Origin: Meishania sp964351985
Lineage (GTDB): Bacteria; Bacteroidota; Bacteroidia; Flavobacteriales; Flavobacteriaceae
Direction of reading: 5' to 3'
NCBI GenBank assembly: GCA_964351985.1
Contig: CAYGPR010000015.1
Coordinates: forward strand, 1 to 64,000
DNA: 64,000 nucleotides
This document shows, piece after piece, positions 17,779 through 27,184 of the stretch. Each line of letters begins with the position of its first letter. The first letter of the stretch is position 1. Position numbers and translations under genes: made by a program. The notes under the pieces are model-generated. The model saw only the letters and a program-made list of their open reading frames with translations. It was not told where the DNA came from and made no database searches.

Positions 17779-18870
17779 CTATTGAAGTTTTAGAAAATTC
17801 TTGGCATTTTGATAATATACTTTTTCAAGAATATCCTTGGAAAGGTGCAATCCCTCGGATGTCTGTCTTCTAATTTCAACAGAATCCGTTCCACTAAGAT
17901 ACTTCCATAATCGCTGATAACTTTCATCCAATTCAGCTTTTTCACGATCAAGGTCCTCGCTACTCATCCCTTCTTGCGGATTTCGGTTACCGTAATCGGT
18001 GCCGAACAGGATCCTGTTTTGATATTTCTCGAAAAACATCCTTATTTTCTCGGCGTCCTGTCCGGCCAAATCCCCGAATCTGGCAGCTGTCTCAACATAC
18101 ATATTGGAGAATTTATCGAGACGTTCGGCCACCATATCGACATCGTGTGACATGCTGCCCAAATGCGCACAAAGTATTTTTAAATCCGGATTGTTCGCTA
18201 TCCAGCGGTCACGGGCGTCAATAATGGTTTCGTATTGTGGAATTTCCGGAATCTTGAACGCATGGTATTCAGGGTGTTCGCTATAATAGCCATAATGCGG
18301 GTTGTTAGGGTCGTCCAACGGTTGCCATGCCTGTATGGGCTCAGCGATATGGGCCATTACGGGAATGTCTTTTTCCTTCAGGAAATCCCAAATAGGCTGT
18401 AAACGCGGATCATCGATCTGTATGAATTTTCCGGATGCATCTTTCGTTACCATACCGAAGTTCTTCCAGACTTTGACCATTCGCGAGCCAGCATCGATTT
18501 CGCGCTTCAGTCGTTCTATATTGTTTTTGGCAAAATCCGGATCATCGATACCAACACCGATCAATGAGGAACAGAGAAAAAATAGATCCGGATGCAATTC
18601 GGCATTCTTGGCGTAGGCCGACCAGCTATTCTGTACACCGGTGGAATCTTCTTTTGAGACATCTACCAACACCGCTTGCATATTCCACTTCTCGAAAAAA
18701 GAGGGCAAATAAGTTCTGGAATATTGATAATGCGCATGTACATCGATTTTTTTTAAACTGTCAATCCGCATTTTATCGGTTACGATATCGGTCTCTGATT
18801 TTTCTTCGGTCTTCGATTTACAGCCCAAAAAAATAATCAAGCTAAACAATAAGAGCATACTGTTTTTCAT
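17779..18870 (-). CDS. Amidohydrolase-family lipoprotein
   Basis: A 363-residue lipoprotein (lipobox IFLGC at about residues 13-17). The body is an amidohydrolase-2 type TIM barrel: metal ligands in DVHAHYQ near residue 43, VMAHIAEP near the middle, CAHLGSMSHD, and the conserved Asp in LFGTDYG. Such enzymes hydrolyse C-O, C-N or C-C bonds of small cyclic acids. It precedes the DUF1080 lipoprotein by ten bases. The lipoprotein signal suggests it works in the periplasm or on the outer membrane rather than in the cytoplasm, which is less usual for this superfamily. Confidence 0.88.
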   Translation of the reverse strand: MKNSMLLLFSLIIFLGCKSKTEEKSETDIVTDKMRIDSLKKIDVHAHYQYSRTYLPSFFEKWNMQAVLVDVSKEDSTGVQNSWSAYAKNAELHPDLFFLCSSLIGVGIDDPDFAKNNIERLKREIDAGSRMVKVWKNFGMVTKDASGKFIQIDDPRLQPIWDFLKEKDIPVMAHIAEPIQAWQPLDDPNNPHYGYYSEHPEYHAFKIPEIPQYETIIDARDRWIANNPDLKILCAHLGSMSHDVDMVAERLDKFSNMYVETAARFGDLAGQDAEKIRMFFEKYQNRILFGTDYGNRNPQEGMSSEDLDREKAELDESYQRLWKYLSGTDSVEIRRQTSEGLHLSKDILEKVYYQNAKNFLKLQ

Positions 18871-18963
18871 GATGTCGGTTTTTTCATCCGAATAAATATA
18901 CCGATATCTATCGAAAGTAGTTTACTATGTAATTTATAAATCGATAAAGAATCAAAGGGGAAT

Positions 18964-20124
18964 TTAAGCGTTCTGAGCGTATGTCAGCAACAAATCCAAT
19001 ACTTCATCGAGGTCATCTTGAATTTTTGGTTCCGTACAGTTTATCAAAATAGAACAAACCATTTTCTGTTCAGGATATACGAAAAAATTGGAGTACCCAC
19101 CGACCCCGCTACCGATATGGCCATAAAACTTTCGGCCTTTTTTATCTTCGCTGACCTGCCAGCCCAATCCATAATAAGTGGGGTTTTCGTTAATAATTAC
19201 GCAGGTTAAAAATTGAGATTGAACTTTTTCGTTTAAAATTTTACCCTCAAGATAGGCCTGACCTAATTTTGCGATATCCTCAGATGTAGACAGATAGCCA
19301 CCACCCGCCAGTTTGTAGAAATTATTTACCGAGATGGCCGTTCGGAAGCCTCCGAGGCGGTTTTTGGTGTAGAAGGTGGTTATATATTCTGTCAGTTCGA
19401 GCCTTTCGACTTCGCTCAAGACAGGCTCAGTCGAGAACTTTTTACCGCCCCTAAGTCCTCGACTGCGCTCGGGATGACATTCAGGAGCAAAAGTATGTTC
19501 CATCGCCAGAGGATTCAAAACTTTACCTTGTACATACTCCTCAAAGGGAATACCCCTTGCCTCTTGCATCGCCAATGAAATCAAGACCCAATCATAACTG
19601 TTATATAAATAATCCGTTCCGGGTTTGAACAGCAGATCGTCGTCTTTAAAGATTTCGATGCTTTCTTTAATTGAATAGGGTTTGTTGAGTCCGTATTCGG
19701 TACCGCGATACTCACGGATTCCTGCTGTGTGGCTTGCTAGTTGACGGATCGTAAAATCCCATCGCTTTTTCGGATAATAGGACACATACTCGTAAAAGGA
19801 AGCATCCAAATCCATTTTACCTTCCTCGACCATAAAGGCCAAAGCTGTTGCCGCAATATTTTTGGAAACACTAGCAATCCGAAAAATGGTTTTGGTGGGA
19901 TCAACAGGAATCTTCTTTTCGATATCGGCGTAGCCGTAGCCTTTTTGCAATATCGTTTTTCCATCTTTTAAAACGGTAATCGAAAGCCCGGGGATTTTTT
20001 TTTGGTTGACCAAATCCAAAAGAAGTGCATCTGCTTTTGCCAGTCCCTTCAATTCAGGATTTTGCCCCAACACTCTCTGGAAAGCTGAAAAATTCAATAT
20101 TCTTTTAAGGATGGGGTTCATCAT
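18964..20124 (-). CDS. Serine hydrolase of beta-lactamase/LACTB type with in-frame repeat insertion
   Basis: A class C beta-lactamase-like serine hydrolase. The SxxK motif is SVSK (about residues 85-88), the second motif is YNSYD in place of YxN, and the third is HIGSGVGG. Between these, around residue 215, a block of about 29 residues (CHPERSRGLRGG, then EPVLSEVERLE) is encoded by a palindromic intergenic-type repeat at 19391-19482, inserted without breaking the frame. The open frame extends to an ATG at 20169, but that extension (DCRALRRARLAMT) is itself repeat-derived, so I place the start at 20124 (20133 and 20121 are alternatives). There is no clear signal peptide. Whether the inserted loop is tolerated is unknown. 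Confidence 0.82.
   Translation of the reverse strand: MMNPILKRILNFSAFQRVLGQNPELKGLAKADALLLDLVNQKKIPGLSITVLKDGKTILQKGYGYADIEKKIPVDPTKTIFRIASVSKNIAATALAFMVEEGKMDLDASFYEYVSYYPKKRWDFTIRQLASHTAGIREYRGTEYGLNKPYSIKESIEIFKDDDLLFKPGTDYLYNSYDWVLISLAMQEARGIPFEEYVQGKVLNPLAMEHTFAPECHPERSRGLRGGKKFSTEPVLSEVERLELTEYITTFYTKNRLGGFRTAISVNNFYKLAGGGYLSTSEDIAKLGQAYLEGKILNEKVQSQFLTCVIINENPTYYGLGWQVSEDKKGRKFYGHIGSGVGGYSNFFVYPEQKMVCSILINCTEPKIQDDLDEVLDLLLTYAQNA
19391..19482. repeat. Palindromic repeat inserted within a coding sequence
   Basis: Contains TTCGACTTCGCTCAAGACAG, an inverted GCTCAGTCGAG, and TCGACTGCGCTCGGGATGACA. This is the same vocabulary as the intergenic element at 4757-4822. It lies wholly within the serine hydrolase frame and keeps that frame open. 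Confidence 0.8.
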
Positions 20125-20130
20125 ATTAGT

Positions 20131-20285
20131 CATTGCGAGCCTTGCCCTTCGCAAGGCGCGGCAATCCATTAAATTTTTCTGAAGTGTTTATCAAAATAGC
20201 TTTTGTTTACCAAAATTACAGATCGCCGCGTCGCTTTTAGTTTTCGGAAAACGATACACTTGAATCAAGCTCCTCGCGAAGACGT
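20131..20285. repeat. Second-type palindromic repeat upstream of the hydrolase gene
   Basis: Begins CATTGCGAGCCTTGCCCTTCGCAAGGCGCGGCAATCC-like (arms at 20131-20166) and ends with GATCGCCGCGTCGC and CTCGCGAAGACG at about 20221-20285. The ends are inverted relative to each other. A second member lies at 38698-38815. It fills the gap between the hydrolase and DUF2807 genes. Confidence 0.7.
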
Positions 20286-21095
20286 CTAGCGAAAAATCAA
20301 TCTGCCCTTATATATCTCTTCGACTTCAACGGTTTCGGGTCGATTTGAGCTGATAACATCCCCTATCCCGCGAATAACCCCGGAAACCGAAAGTTGTGGG
20401 TCGATAAACATATCATTGCTTCCTCTATGGTCTAAAAAAACATTTTGGGCGGTCAGGTTTTGAGCTTCGATCCGCGAGTCTCCCGCCGCAATGATCAGGC
20501 CGATATTTTCGGCAGCACCACTTAATTTAAAATAGGCAATTCCGTTGGCAACGACCGATACACTTTGAGCATTGAGTTCCAAATCGAATTCGCCATCGGT
20601 AGTTTCGGCCTTGGGCTCCAAAAAACTTTCCGAAAAAAGTTCAAGATTAGGATACTCCAATACTCCATCGCTTCTAATCGCTTCTCCTGTACTACTTCTG
20701 ATTTCCGTGATGTTCGGAGCGGTCACATAGATTTTTGTCAATCCGTATTCACGGAATAGATTGCAACCATTTTCGTTTCGCAAGATCAATCTGTCCCCTT
20801 CGACAACCGCGGAAACTTCTTCCAAAAGAAATTCTCCCGTTTCTATTTCCACTTTTTGAGTGTCGCCCTGTTTTAGAATCAAACCGACTTTTTCAAAGAC
20901 CGTTATCTTGGTAAAATCAGGAACGGAAACTTCTTTTCTTATGATTTCGCCCGAGTTTTGTAGACAGTCGGGGGCGGAGTCTTTGTTGCATCCAACAAAA
21001 ATAAGAACAGAAAGAACAAAGAATAATTTCCCTGTCAAACATCTTGCTTTGACAGAAAATTCCAAATTCCAAATCCCAAATTCCAATACTTTCAT
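20286..21095 (-). CDS. DUF2807 auto-adhesin-like lipoprotein
   Basis: A DUF2807 (head GIN domain) protein. The mature part is a repetitive beta-helix or beta-sandwich built from VSVPDFTKITVFEKVGLILKQG-type turns, followed by many short strands with GDS and GIGD motifs. A lipobox is present (SVLIFVGC). The first 20 residues (KVLEFGIWNLEF) are encoded by a GGAATTT-type short-word repeat, so the listed ATG may be spurious; a TTG at 21038 would give a compact lipoprotein signal (TGKLFFVLSVLIFVGC). Related proteins are envelope-associated and of unknown role. Not in an obvious operon. Confidence 0.78.
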   Translation of the reverse strand: MKVLEFGIWNLEFSVKARCLTGKLFFVLSVLIFVGCNKDSAPDCLQNSGEIIRKEVSVPDFTKITVFEKVGLILKQGDTQKVEIETGEFLLEEVSAVVEGDRLILRNENGCNLFREYGLTKIYVTAPNITEIRSSTGEAIRSDGVLEYPNLELFSESFLEPKAETTDGEFDLELNAQSVSVVANGIAYFKLSGAAENIGLIIAAGDSRIEAQNLTAQNVFLDHRGSNDMFIDPQLSVSGVIRGIGDVISSNRPETVEVEEIYKGRLIFR

Positions 21096-21116
21096 TTTAA
21101 CTTTAAATATTGAACA

Positions 21117-22217
21117 TTAAAACCTAATTCCTACCCCGAACTCAACTGCTTCTGCCGCTGCGGCATGTGATTTTAGGGTAATCGCACCGTACATTTTTTT
21201 TCCAAAATAGCGTTTCATTCCAATGCGATTATAAAGCCGTCCCTCAAAATCGAAGGGGTAATACACATAATAACCGAGCTGTGCGATAACGCTTAATTTA
21301 TTGATAAATAATTCATGGCCTATGAATAATCCAACTCGCTTATAATCATCATCTTCTTGAACGCCATATTCCGGAAAAGAAATGGATTGGTACCGAATCA
21401 ATTCCTTTAAAAAATTCGAGAAAAAGACATCGGCTCCGAACTGAATCGCACTTTTTCTTCCCAATCGTTTATCCATATATCCGGAAAAAATATAAAAAGG
21501 ATGTTGGCCAAGACCGATCACATCACTTTCATTGATTCCGGTTCTAAAAGCCACATTATACCGCAAAGGTTCTGAGACCTTTTCACGGTCGGGGGTAGAA
21601 ATATATTCTATTTCCCTGCCGCCATCTAGATCATAGGTAAGTCCCACATTCAGGGCAAAGGTATTGGTCGAAGTATTCGGCGCCTTGACATTGGCATTTG
21701 AATAATGCACCAAGGAGATACCCGCCTTAAATCCCAAGCCTTTAAAAATATTCTCCCGATGAAAATTCAACATCAAATAGGTGGAACTCATAAAATCGGA
21801 GCCATAGGCATTATTACGGAAATTATCGTTTTTATCGTAGGGGTTTGTAGTATAAGAAATGCCTTGACCCACCCTGAGTTGTAAATTACGTTTCAAGAAA
21901 TAGAAATTGTAATGGGCGAAAAGTCCGTAATTCTTACCCAAGGTTTCGTTGTTCATATTCTGATACACAAAAGAATAACCGAAATCGGGGTAATTGTACA
22001 ATTCTTCCCATTCTTCAAGTCCATAGGTTTTTCTGCTCAGACCTAGAATGAACCCCATAGGATGATTGCCAATAAGATGTGATATATCAGGATTGTGAAG
22101 TATTATGGAACCATAAAAGGGACTTGCATCCAAAACATATCGTTTCGGAATATCATTTTTCTGAGAAAAAACAAAAACTCCCCATAAGAAAGTGATAAAG
22201 AGCAACTTTAGCCTCAT
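21117..22217 (-). CDS. PagL-like lipid A deacylase / acyloxyacyl hydrolase family outer-membrane protein
   Basis: A 366-residue protein with a signal peptide (MRLKLLFITFLWGVFVFSQ) and a beta-barrel body ending in GVGIRF, with a terminal Phe. The HYSNANVKAPNTSTN segment matches the HxSNA...N active-site motif of the PagL family (catalytic His-Ser), which removes a 3-O-linked acyl chain from lipid A. The family assignment is by motif and topology. The frame extends 30 codons upstream, but that part is translated short-word repeat (GTACGAAGT, GTTGGCAGTT), so the start is set at 22217. Confidence 0.78.
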   Translation of the reverse strand: MRLKLLFITFLWGVFVFSQKNDIPKRYVLDASPFYGSIILHNPDISHLIGNHPMGFILGLSRKTYGLEEWEELYNYPDFGYSFVYQNMNNETLGKNYGLFAHYNFYFLKRNLQLRVGQGISYTTNPYDKNDNFRNNAYGSDFMSSTYLMLNFHRENIFKGLGFKAGISLVHYSNANVKAPNTSTNTFALNVGLTYDLDGGREIEYISTPDREKVSEPLRYNVAFRTGINESDVIGLGQHPFYIFSGYMDKRLGRKSAIQFGADVFFSNFLKELIRYQSISFPEYGVQEDDDYKRVGLFIGHELFINKLSVIAQLGYYVYYPFDFEGRLYNRIGMKRYFGKKMYGAITLKSHAAAAEAVEFGVGIRF

Positions 22218-22220
22218 GGG

Positions 22221-22306
22221 ATGTAAAGGTAGGTACGAAGTGCGAAATACGAGGTACGAAGGTCTAAAAAAGTTAGTAGTTGGCAGTTGCGGTTGGCAGT
22301 TTTCCA
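22221..22306. repeat. Short-word repeat cluster
   Basis: Copies of GTACGAA and GAAATACGAGGTACGAA, followed by GTTGGCAGTTGCGGTTGGCAG. Related words in opposite orientation occur at 38833-38866. Non-coding in my reading, although it keeps an open frame in front of the PagL-like gene. Confidence 0.55.
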
Positions 22307-22373
22307 TACGGCATGGAGAACCGATTAACTAGAAAATAAACCCATAATCCTCTAAACTCATAAACTTTTTTCT

Positions 22374-23327
22374 TTAAAAAACCTCTTTCGCAATAGCCTG
22401 AATGTTGTCCGATTTGCCCATGGAATAGTAATGGAGTACGGGAACGCCCGCTTCTTTAAGTTCCTTGGACTGTTGTATACCCCATTCGATACCTACTTGC
22501 CTGACGGCCTTATTGTCTTTACAGGCATCAACGGCATCAATCAAATCTTGCGGAAGATCAATACGGAAAACCTGAGGAAGCAATTGTAAATGACGCTTTA
22601 CGGCTATAGGTTTGATACCAGGGATTATGGGAACATTGATTCCCATATCTTTCGCAGCATCGACAAATTCAAAGTATTTTTTATTATCGAAGAACATTTG
22701 AGTGACCACGTAATCGGCTCCGGCCTCGACTTTTTCCTTCAGCCGTTTTAAATCCGATTTTAAGGATGGGGCTTCTAGGTGTTTTTCGGGATACCCGGCC
22801 ACACCGATACAGAAATCGGCACAATCATCGGTCTCGATAACTTCATGTAGATACTGGCCACAATTCAAATTATGTACCTGTTTGACCAAATCAATGGCAT
22901 AAGCATGACCGCCTTTAGTCGGTTCAAAATATTTTTCCTCGCGCATGGCGTCTCCTCGAAGTGCCATAACGTTATCGATTCCGAGATAATGGCAATCGAC
23001 CAACAAATATTCAGTCTCTTCTTTGGTAAACCCACCACATAATACATGCGGTACGGTATCCACATCGTATTTATGTTTGATCGAGGCGCAGATGCCCACT
23101 GTACCGGGACGCATTCTTGTCAATTTTTTATCCAAGAGACCATCCCTATCGATATATACATATTCTTCGCGGGAAGTCGTTACGTCGATAAAAGGAGGCT
23201 CGAACTCCATCAATGGATCGATATTGTCGTAGAGTTCTTGAATACTTCTTCCCTTTACCGGGGGAATGATTTCAAAGGAAAACAACGTTTTTCCGTCAGC
23301 CCTATTTATATGGTCAGTTACTTTCAT
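22374..23327 (-). CDS. metF: Methylenetetrahydrofolate reductase
   Basis: A 317-residue flavoenzyme that reduces 5,10-methylene-THF to 5-methyl-THF, the methyl donor for MetH. The TIM-barrel motifs are present: FSFEIIPPVKG (catalytic Glu), DVTTSREEY, LRGD in VMALRGDAM, and DYVVTQMFFDN with PIIPGIKP. It starts six bases after the metH C-terminal gene, so both sit in one transcript behind the SAM-I riboswitch at 27185-27284. This places methyl donor and acceptor enzymes under the same control. Confidence 0.96.
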   Translation of the reverse strand: MKVTDHINRADGKTLFSFEIIPPVKGRSIQELYDNIDPLMEFEPPFIDVTTSREEYVYIDRDGLLDKKLTRMRPGTVGICASIKHKYDVDTVPHVLCGGFTKEETEYLLVDCHYLGIDNVMALRGDAMREEKYFEPTKGGHAYAIDLVKQVHNLNCGQYLHEVIETDDCADFCIGVAGYPEKHLEAPSLKSDLKRLKEKVEAGADYVVTQMFFDNKKYFEFVDAAKDMGINVPIIPGIKPIAVKRHLQLLPQVFRIDLPQDLIDAVDACKDNKAVRQVGIEWGIQQSKELKEAGVPVLHYYSMGKSDNIQAIAKEVF

Positions 23328-23333
23328 ATTCTT

Positions 23334-26072
23334 TTAATCATCAGCAATATTCGGGGCCAACCATTTCATTGCTTCTTCCAATGGTATCCCTTTTCGTTCG
23401 GCAAAGTCTTTTACTTGATCTTCTTTAATTTTTCCTAATCCGAAATAGCGGGCTTCGAGATTTCCAAAATAATAGCCCGAAACAGATGATGCCGGCCACA
23501 TGGCCAAGCTCTCCGTTAGTTTTACCCCTATCTTTTCTTCCACTTGGAGCATCTCCCAAATTGTCAATTTCTCTAAATGATCCGGACAAGCGGGATACCC
23601 TGGTGCGGGACGAATGCCCTTATACTTCTCGTTGATCAAGGCCTCGTTATCCAAATCTTCATTTGCAGCGTAGCCCCAATATTTGGTTCTTACTTCTTTA
23701 TGCAAATACTCGGCAAAAGCCTCTGCCAATCGATCAGATAGGGCTTTAATCAAGATGGAATTGTAATCGTCTAAATCTTTGCGGTACTGTTCTGCAAGTT
23801 CATCAGTACCGAATCCTGTAGTGACACAGAAACAACCGATATAATCTTGTTTCCCACTTTCTTTTGGAGCGATAAAATCGGAGAGCGCATAATCAGGCAC
23901 GCCTTCTCTTCGTCGTAGTTGTTGGCGTAGGGTTCTGAAGATGAATTCCCCTTTCGCCTCGGCCACGCTCAGCGACCCCTTATCATTCTTATTGGTCCCT
24001 GGGCGTAGCTGAAGGGCAATATCGTCATCATTGATAGTGTTCGCAGGAAACAATCCGAAAATACCTTTTCCTTTTAGTTTTTTCCCGTTTAAAACCTCCT
24101 TCAACATTTTTTGGGCATCGGCAAAAAGTTCTGTAGCCTGTTCGCCTACAATTTCATCGGTCAAAATATCGGGATATTTTCCATGGAGTTCCCAACTTCT
24201 AAAAAAGGGAGACCAATCGATAAAAGGGATCAATTTTTCTAGGTCTATATCCTCGATGATTTGAATTCCCAATTCGTTCGGTTTTACGATTTCGGAAGTA
24301 TTCCAGTCGATTTTGAATTTATTCTTTCGAGCCTCCTCAATCGTTTTGTATTCCTTTTGAACGGAACGTTTGAGAAATTTATCCCTAAACACATCATAAT
24401 CTTCCTTAACTGATTTTTTATAGGCTTCGGAAGTTTCCCTTTGCAACAGGTCGCCCACGACCGTAACCGCACGGGAAGCATCATTTACATGAACTACGGC
24501 CTGACTGTATTGCGGATCGATTTTCACGGCGGTGTGTGCCTTGCTGGTCGTTGCACCGCCAATCAACAATGGAACCTTAAAATTCTGCCGTTCCATTTCT
24601 TTGGCGAGGTGCACCATTTCATCGAGCGATGGGGTAATCAATCCGCTCAATCCGATTACATCTACATTATGTTCTATCGCCGAAGCGATAATTTTTTCAG
24701 GGGGAACCATGACGCCCAAATCAACAATTTCATAATTATTACAGGCCAGAACGACACTCACGATATTTTTACCGATGTCATGAACATCTCCCTTCACGGT
24801 GGCCATAAGAATTTTACCAGCCCCTTCGGAGTCTCCTTCCTGAGGATTTAATAATTTCTCCTCTTCGATATACGGAAGCAGATGGGCCACGGCTTTTTTC
24901 ATTACACGGGCTGATTTTACCACCTGCGGTAAAAACATTTTTCCGCTTCCGAAAAGATCGCCCACGACGTTCATACCCGTCATCAAATGGCCTTCGATGA
25001 CCTCTATGGGTTTATCAGAAGTAAGTCTCGCTTCCTCAACATCTTCAACTATGTATTGATCGATACCTTTGACCAAGGCGCGGGTAATTCTATCTTGAAG
25101 AGGTTCTTCGCGCCAAGACATATCGACCTTGCTTTCTTTGGCCTTTCCTACCACCGATTCGGCGAAATCAAGTAACCTTTCCGTAGCATCATCCCGGCGA
25201 TTGAGCATCACATCTTCAACACGTTCCAATAAATCTTTGGGAATATCATCATACACTTCAAGCATCGTCGGGTTGACAATGCCCATGTTCATTCCCGCCT
25301 TGATGGCATGATATAGAAAAACGGAATGCATCGCCTCACGTACCGGGTTGTTCCCTCGGAAAGAAAATGAAACATTACTGACGCCGCCACTTACACTAGC
25401 ATGTGGTAAATTTTCGCGCACCCATTTTGTTGCGTTGATAAAATCAAGTGCATTGAGTTTATGTTCGTCTATTCCCGTGGCAACGGGAAATATATTCAAA
25501 TCGAAAATGATATCCTCCGGTGGGAAACCAATTTTATTGACCAAAATATCATACGAGCGTTTTGAAATCTCGATACGTCGTTCATAATTATCGGCTTGAC
25601 CAACCTCATCAAAGGCCATCACGATAACCGCCGCACCGTATCTTTTAATGAGTTTCGCATGATGAATGAATTCCTCTTCTCCTTCTTTCAGACTTATCGA
25701 ATTCACGACGCATTTGCCTTGTACCACTTGCAGACCTGCTTCGATAATCTCCCATTTCGAGCTATCGATCATTATGGGAACTCGCGAAATATCAGGTTCG
25801 GCAATTACGAGATTCAAAAACTTGACCATGGCCTCCTTGCCATCGATCAGTCCATCATCCATATTGATATCGATGATCTGGGCGCCACCTTCAACTTGGT
25901 CGCGAGCCACATCCAAGGCCTCTTCGAACTTTTCTTCTTTTATAAGGCGTAAAAACTTCTTTGAACCAGCGACATTGGTACGTTCCCCCACGTTTATGAA
26001 ATTACTTTCAGGTGTGACCACAAGCGGTTCTAGACCGCTTAACTTTAGATATTTTGGTTTCGTTTCTTTCAT
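23334..26072 (-). CDS. metH: Methionine synthase, pterin/cobalamin/activation part (split MetH)
   Basis: A 912-residue protein carrying three of the four MetH modules. The pterin-binding domain covers residues 20-280 (FINVGERTNVAGS). The cap and cobalamin domain covers about 320-590 with the axial His in GDVHDIGKNIV (His431). The AdoMet reactivation domain forms the C-terminus with RPAPGYPACPDH. The homocysteine domain is encoded by the gene directly upstream. That stop codon and this ATG touch (TAAATG), consistent with coupled translation. The split at a domain boundary is known in Bacteroidota and is not a frameshift. Confidence 0.96.
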   Translation of the reverse strand: MKETKPKYLKLSGLEPLVVTPESNFINVGERTNVAGSKKFLRLIKEEKFEEALDVARDQVEGGAQIIDINMDDGLIDGKEAMVKFLNLVIAEPDISRVPIMIDSSKWEIIEAGLQVVQGKCVVNSISLKEGEEEFIHHAKLIKRYGAAVIVMAFDEVGQADNYERRIEISKRSYDILVNKIGFPPEDIIFDLNIFPVATGIDEHKLNALDFINATKWVRENLPHASVSGGVSNVSFSFRGNNPVREAMHSVFLYHAIKAGMNMGIVNPTMLEVYDDIPKDLLERVEDVMLNRRDDATERLLDFAESVVGKAKESKVDMSWREEPLQDRITRALVKGIDQYIVEDVEEARLTSDKPIEVIEGHLMTGMNVVGDLFGSGKMFLPQVVKSARVMKKAVAHLLPYIEEEKLLNPQEGDSEGAGKILMATVKGDVHDIGKNIVSVVLACNNYEIVDLGVMVPPEKIIASAIEHNVDVIGLSGLITPSLDEMVHLAKEMERQNFKVPLLIGGATTSKAHTAVKIDPQYSQAVVHVNDASRAVTVVGDLLQRETSEAYKKSVKEDYDVFRDKFLKRSVQKEYKTIEEARKNKFKIDWNTSEIVKPNELGIQIIEDIDLEKLIPFIDWSPFFRSWELHGKYPDILTDEIVGEQATELFADAQKMLKEVLNGKKLKGKGIFGLFPANTINDDDIALQLRPGTNKNDKGSLSVAEAKGEFIFRTLRQQLRRREGVPDYALSDFIAPKESGKQDYIGCFCVTTGFGTDELAEQYRKDLDDYNSILIKALSDRLAEAFAEYLHKEVRTKYWGYAANEDLDNEALINEKYKGIRPAPGYPACPDHLEKLTIWEMLQVEEKIGVKLTESLAMWPASSVSGYYFGNLEARYFGLGKIKEDQVKDFAERKGIPLEEAMKWLAPNIADD

Positions 26073-27077
26073 TTATACACTTTCAACCATCAAAGGCCTT
26101 GGGTCATATTTCTTGACCAATTCAGCAATTGCATTAATATGTTCGGGGGTCGTTCCACAACATCCGCCGACAATATTGACCAATCCTTTTTCGACATATT
26201 CGGTTATCTGCGCGGCCATTTGTTCGGGAGATTCGTCATATTCTCCAAAAGCATTCGGCAGGCCCGCATTGGGATGTGCCGAAATAAAATGTTCGGATCT
26301 TTTGGCAATCACTTCCAAGTGAGGCACCAATTGACTTGCTCCCAAGGCGCAATTAAATCCAACGGACAAAATCTGAATATGTGAAATCGAAATCAAAAAA
26401 GCCTCCGCCGTTTGACCGGACAACGTTCTACCTGAAGCATCGGTAATCGTACCGCTGACCATAATGGGCACATCGATATTTCGTTCTTCCTTGACTTCTT
26501 CTATTGCGAACAACGCCGCTTTTGCATTTAGCGTATCGAATATGGTTTCTACCAAAAGTATGTCCGATCCACCATCCAACAGCGCTTCCGCTTGTTGCTT
26601 ATAGGCAATCCGCAATTCATCAAATGAAACTGCCCGAAAACCCGGATCGTTTACATCGGGGGACATGCTGGCCGTTTTGTTAGTAGGCCCCATGCTTCCC
26701 GCAACAAAACGTGGTTTGTGAGGTTCTTTGGCCGTGAATTCATCTGCTACCTTTTTCGCAATTTTCGCAGATTCATAGTTGAGTTCGTAGACCAAATCCT
26801 CCATGTGATAATCTGCCATGGCGATGGTCGTTCCGGAAAATGTATTCGTCTCGACGATATCCGCTCCAGCAGCAAAATACTTCCGATGGACTTCGGCTAT
26901 TGCTTCGGGCTGGGTCAATGTCAAAAGATCATTGTTTCCTTGTAACGGATGTTCCCAATCCTTAAAACGGTCTCCCCGGAAATCTTCTTCCTGAAATTTA
27001 TAGCGTTGAAGCATCGTGCCCATGGCACCGTCCAAGACCAAAATCCGTTCTTTTAATACTGCTCTAATATCTATCAT
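26073..27077 (-). CDS. metH: Methionine synthase homocysteine-binding subunit (split MetH)
   Basis: A 334-residue homocysteine S-methyltransferase domain. It begins MIDIRAVLKERILVLDGAM, contains GAMGTMLQ, and carries zinc ligands in GFNCALG and GGCCGTTPEH. It supplies the substrate-binding module missing from the next gene. The frame extends to a GTG/ATG-like codon at 27125, but the ATG at 27077 is the family start and leaves room for the riboswitch. It is the first gene of metH-metH-metF, behind SAM-I. Confidence 0.95.
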   Translation of the reverse strand: MIDIRAVLKERILVLDGAMGTMLQRYKFQEEDFRGDRFKDWEHPLQGNNDLLTLTQPEAIAEVHRKYFAAGADIVETNTFSGTTIAMADYHMEDLVYELNYESAKIAKKVADEFTAKEPHKPRFVAGSMGPTNKTASMSPDVNDPGFRAVSFDELRIAYKQQAEALLDGGSDILLVETIFDTLNAKAALFAIEEVKEERNIDVPIMVSGTITDASGRTLSGQTAEAFLISISHIQILSVGFNCALGASQLVPHLEVIAKRSEHFISAHPNAGLPNAFGEYDESPEQMAAQITEYVEKGLVNIVGGCCGTTPEHINAIAELVKKYDPRPLMVESV

Positions 27078-27184
27078 AAATCCAATGATGTACCTTATAT
27101 ATCCTAACTTTTGCCCTATGGGCAAACGCAGTGTATTGTTGTATCGTATATCAGGAACGGAAAAAGGTAAGACTAAAGTCTTTT

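Noticed and set aside
26067..26080. Possible frameshift splitting metH
   Set aside because: The first gene ends with TAA and the second begins with ATG directly after it, both parts are intact and the break falls at a domain boundary.
25666..26322. Long open frame (218 codons) on the plus strand within the metH genes
   Set aside because: It is opposite two well-supported methionine synthase genes and has no recognisable motifs; such antisense frames arise from codon bias.
27111..27125. TTGCCC/GGGCAA hairpin as terminator of the metH SAM-I leader
   Set aside because: No T-tract follows on the minus strand.
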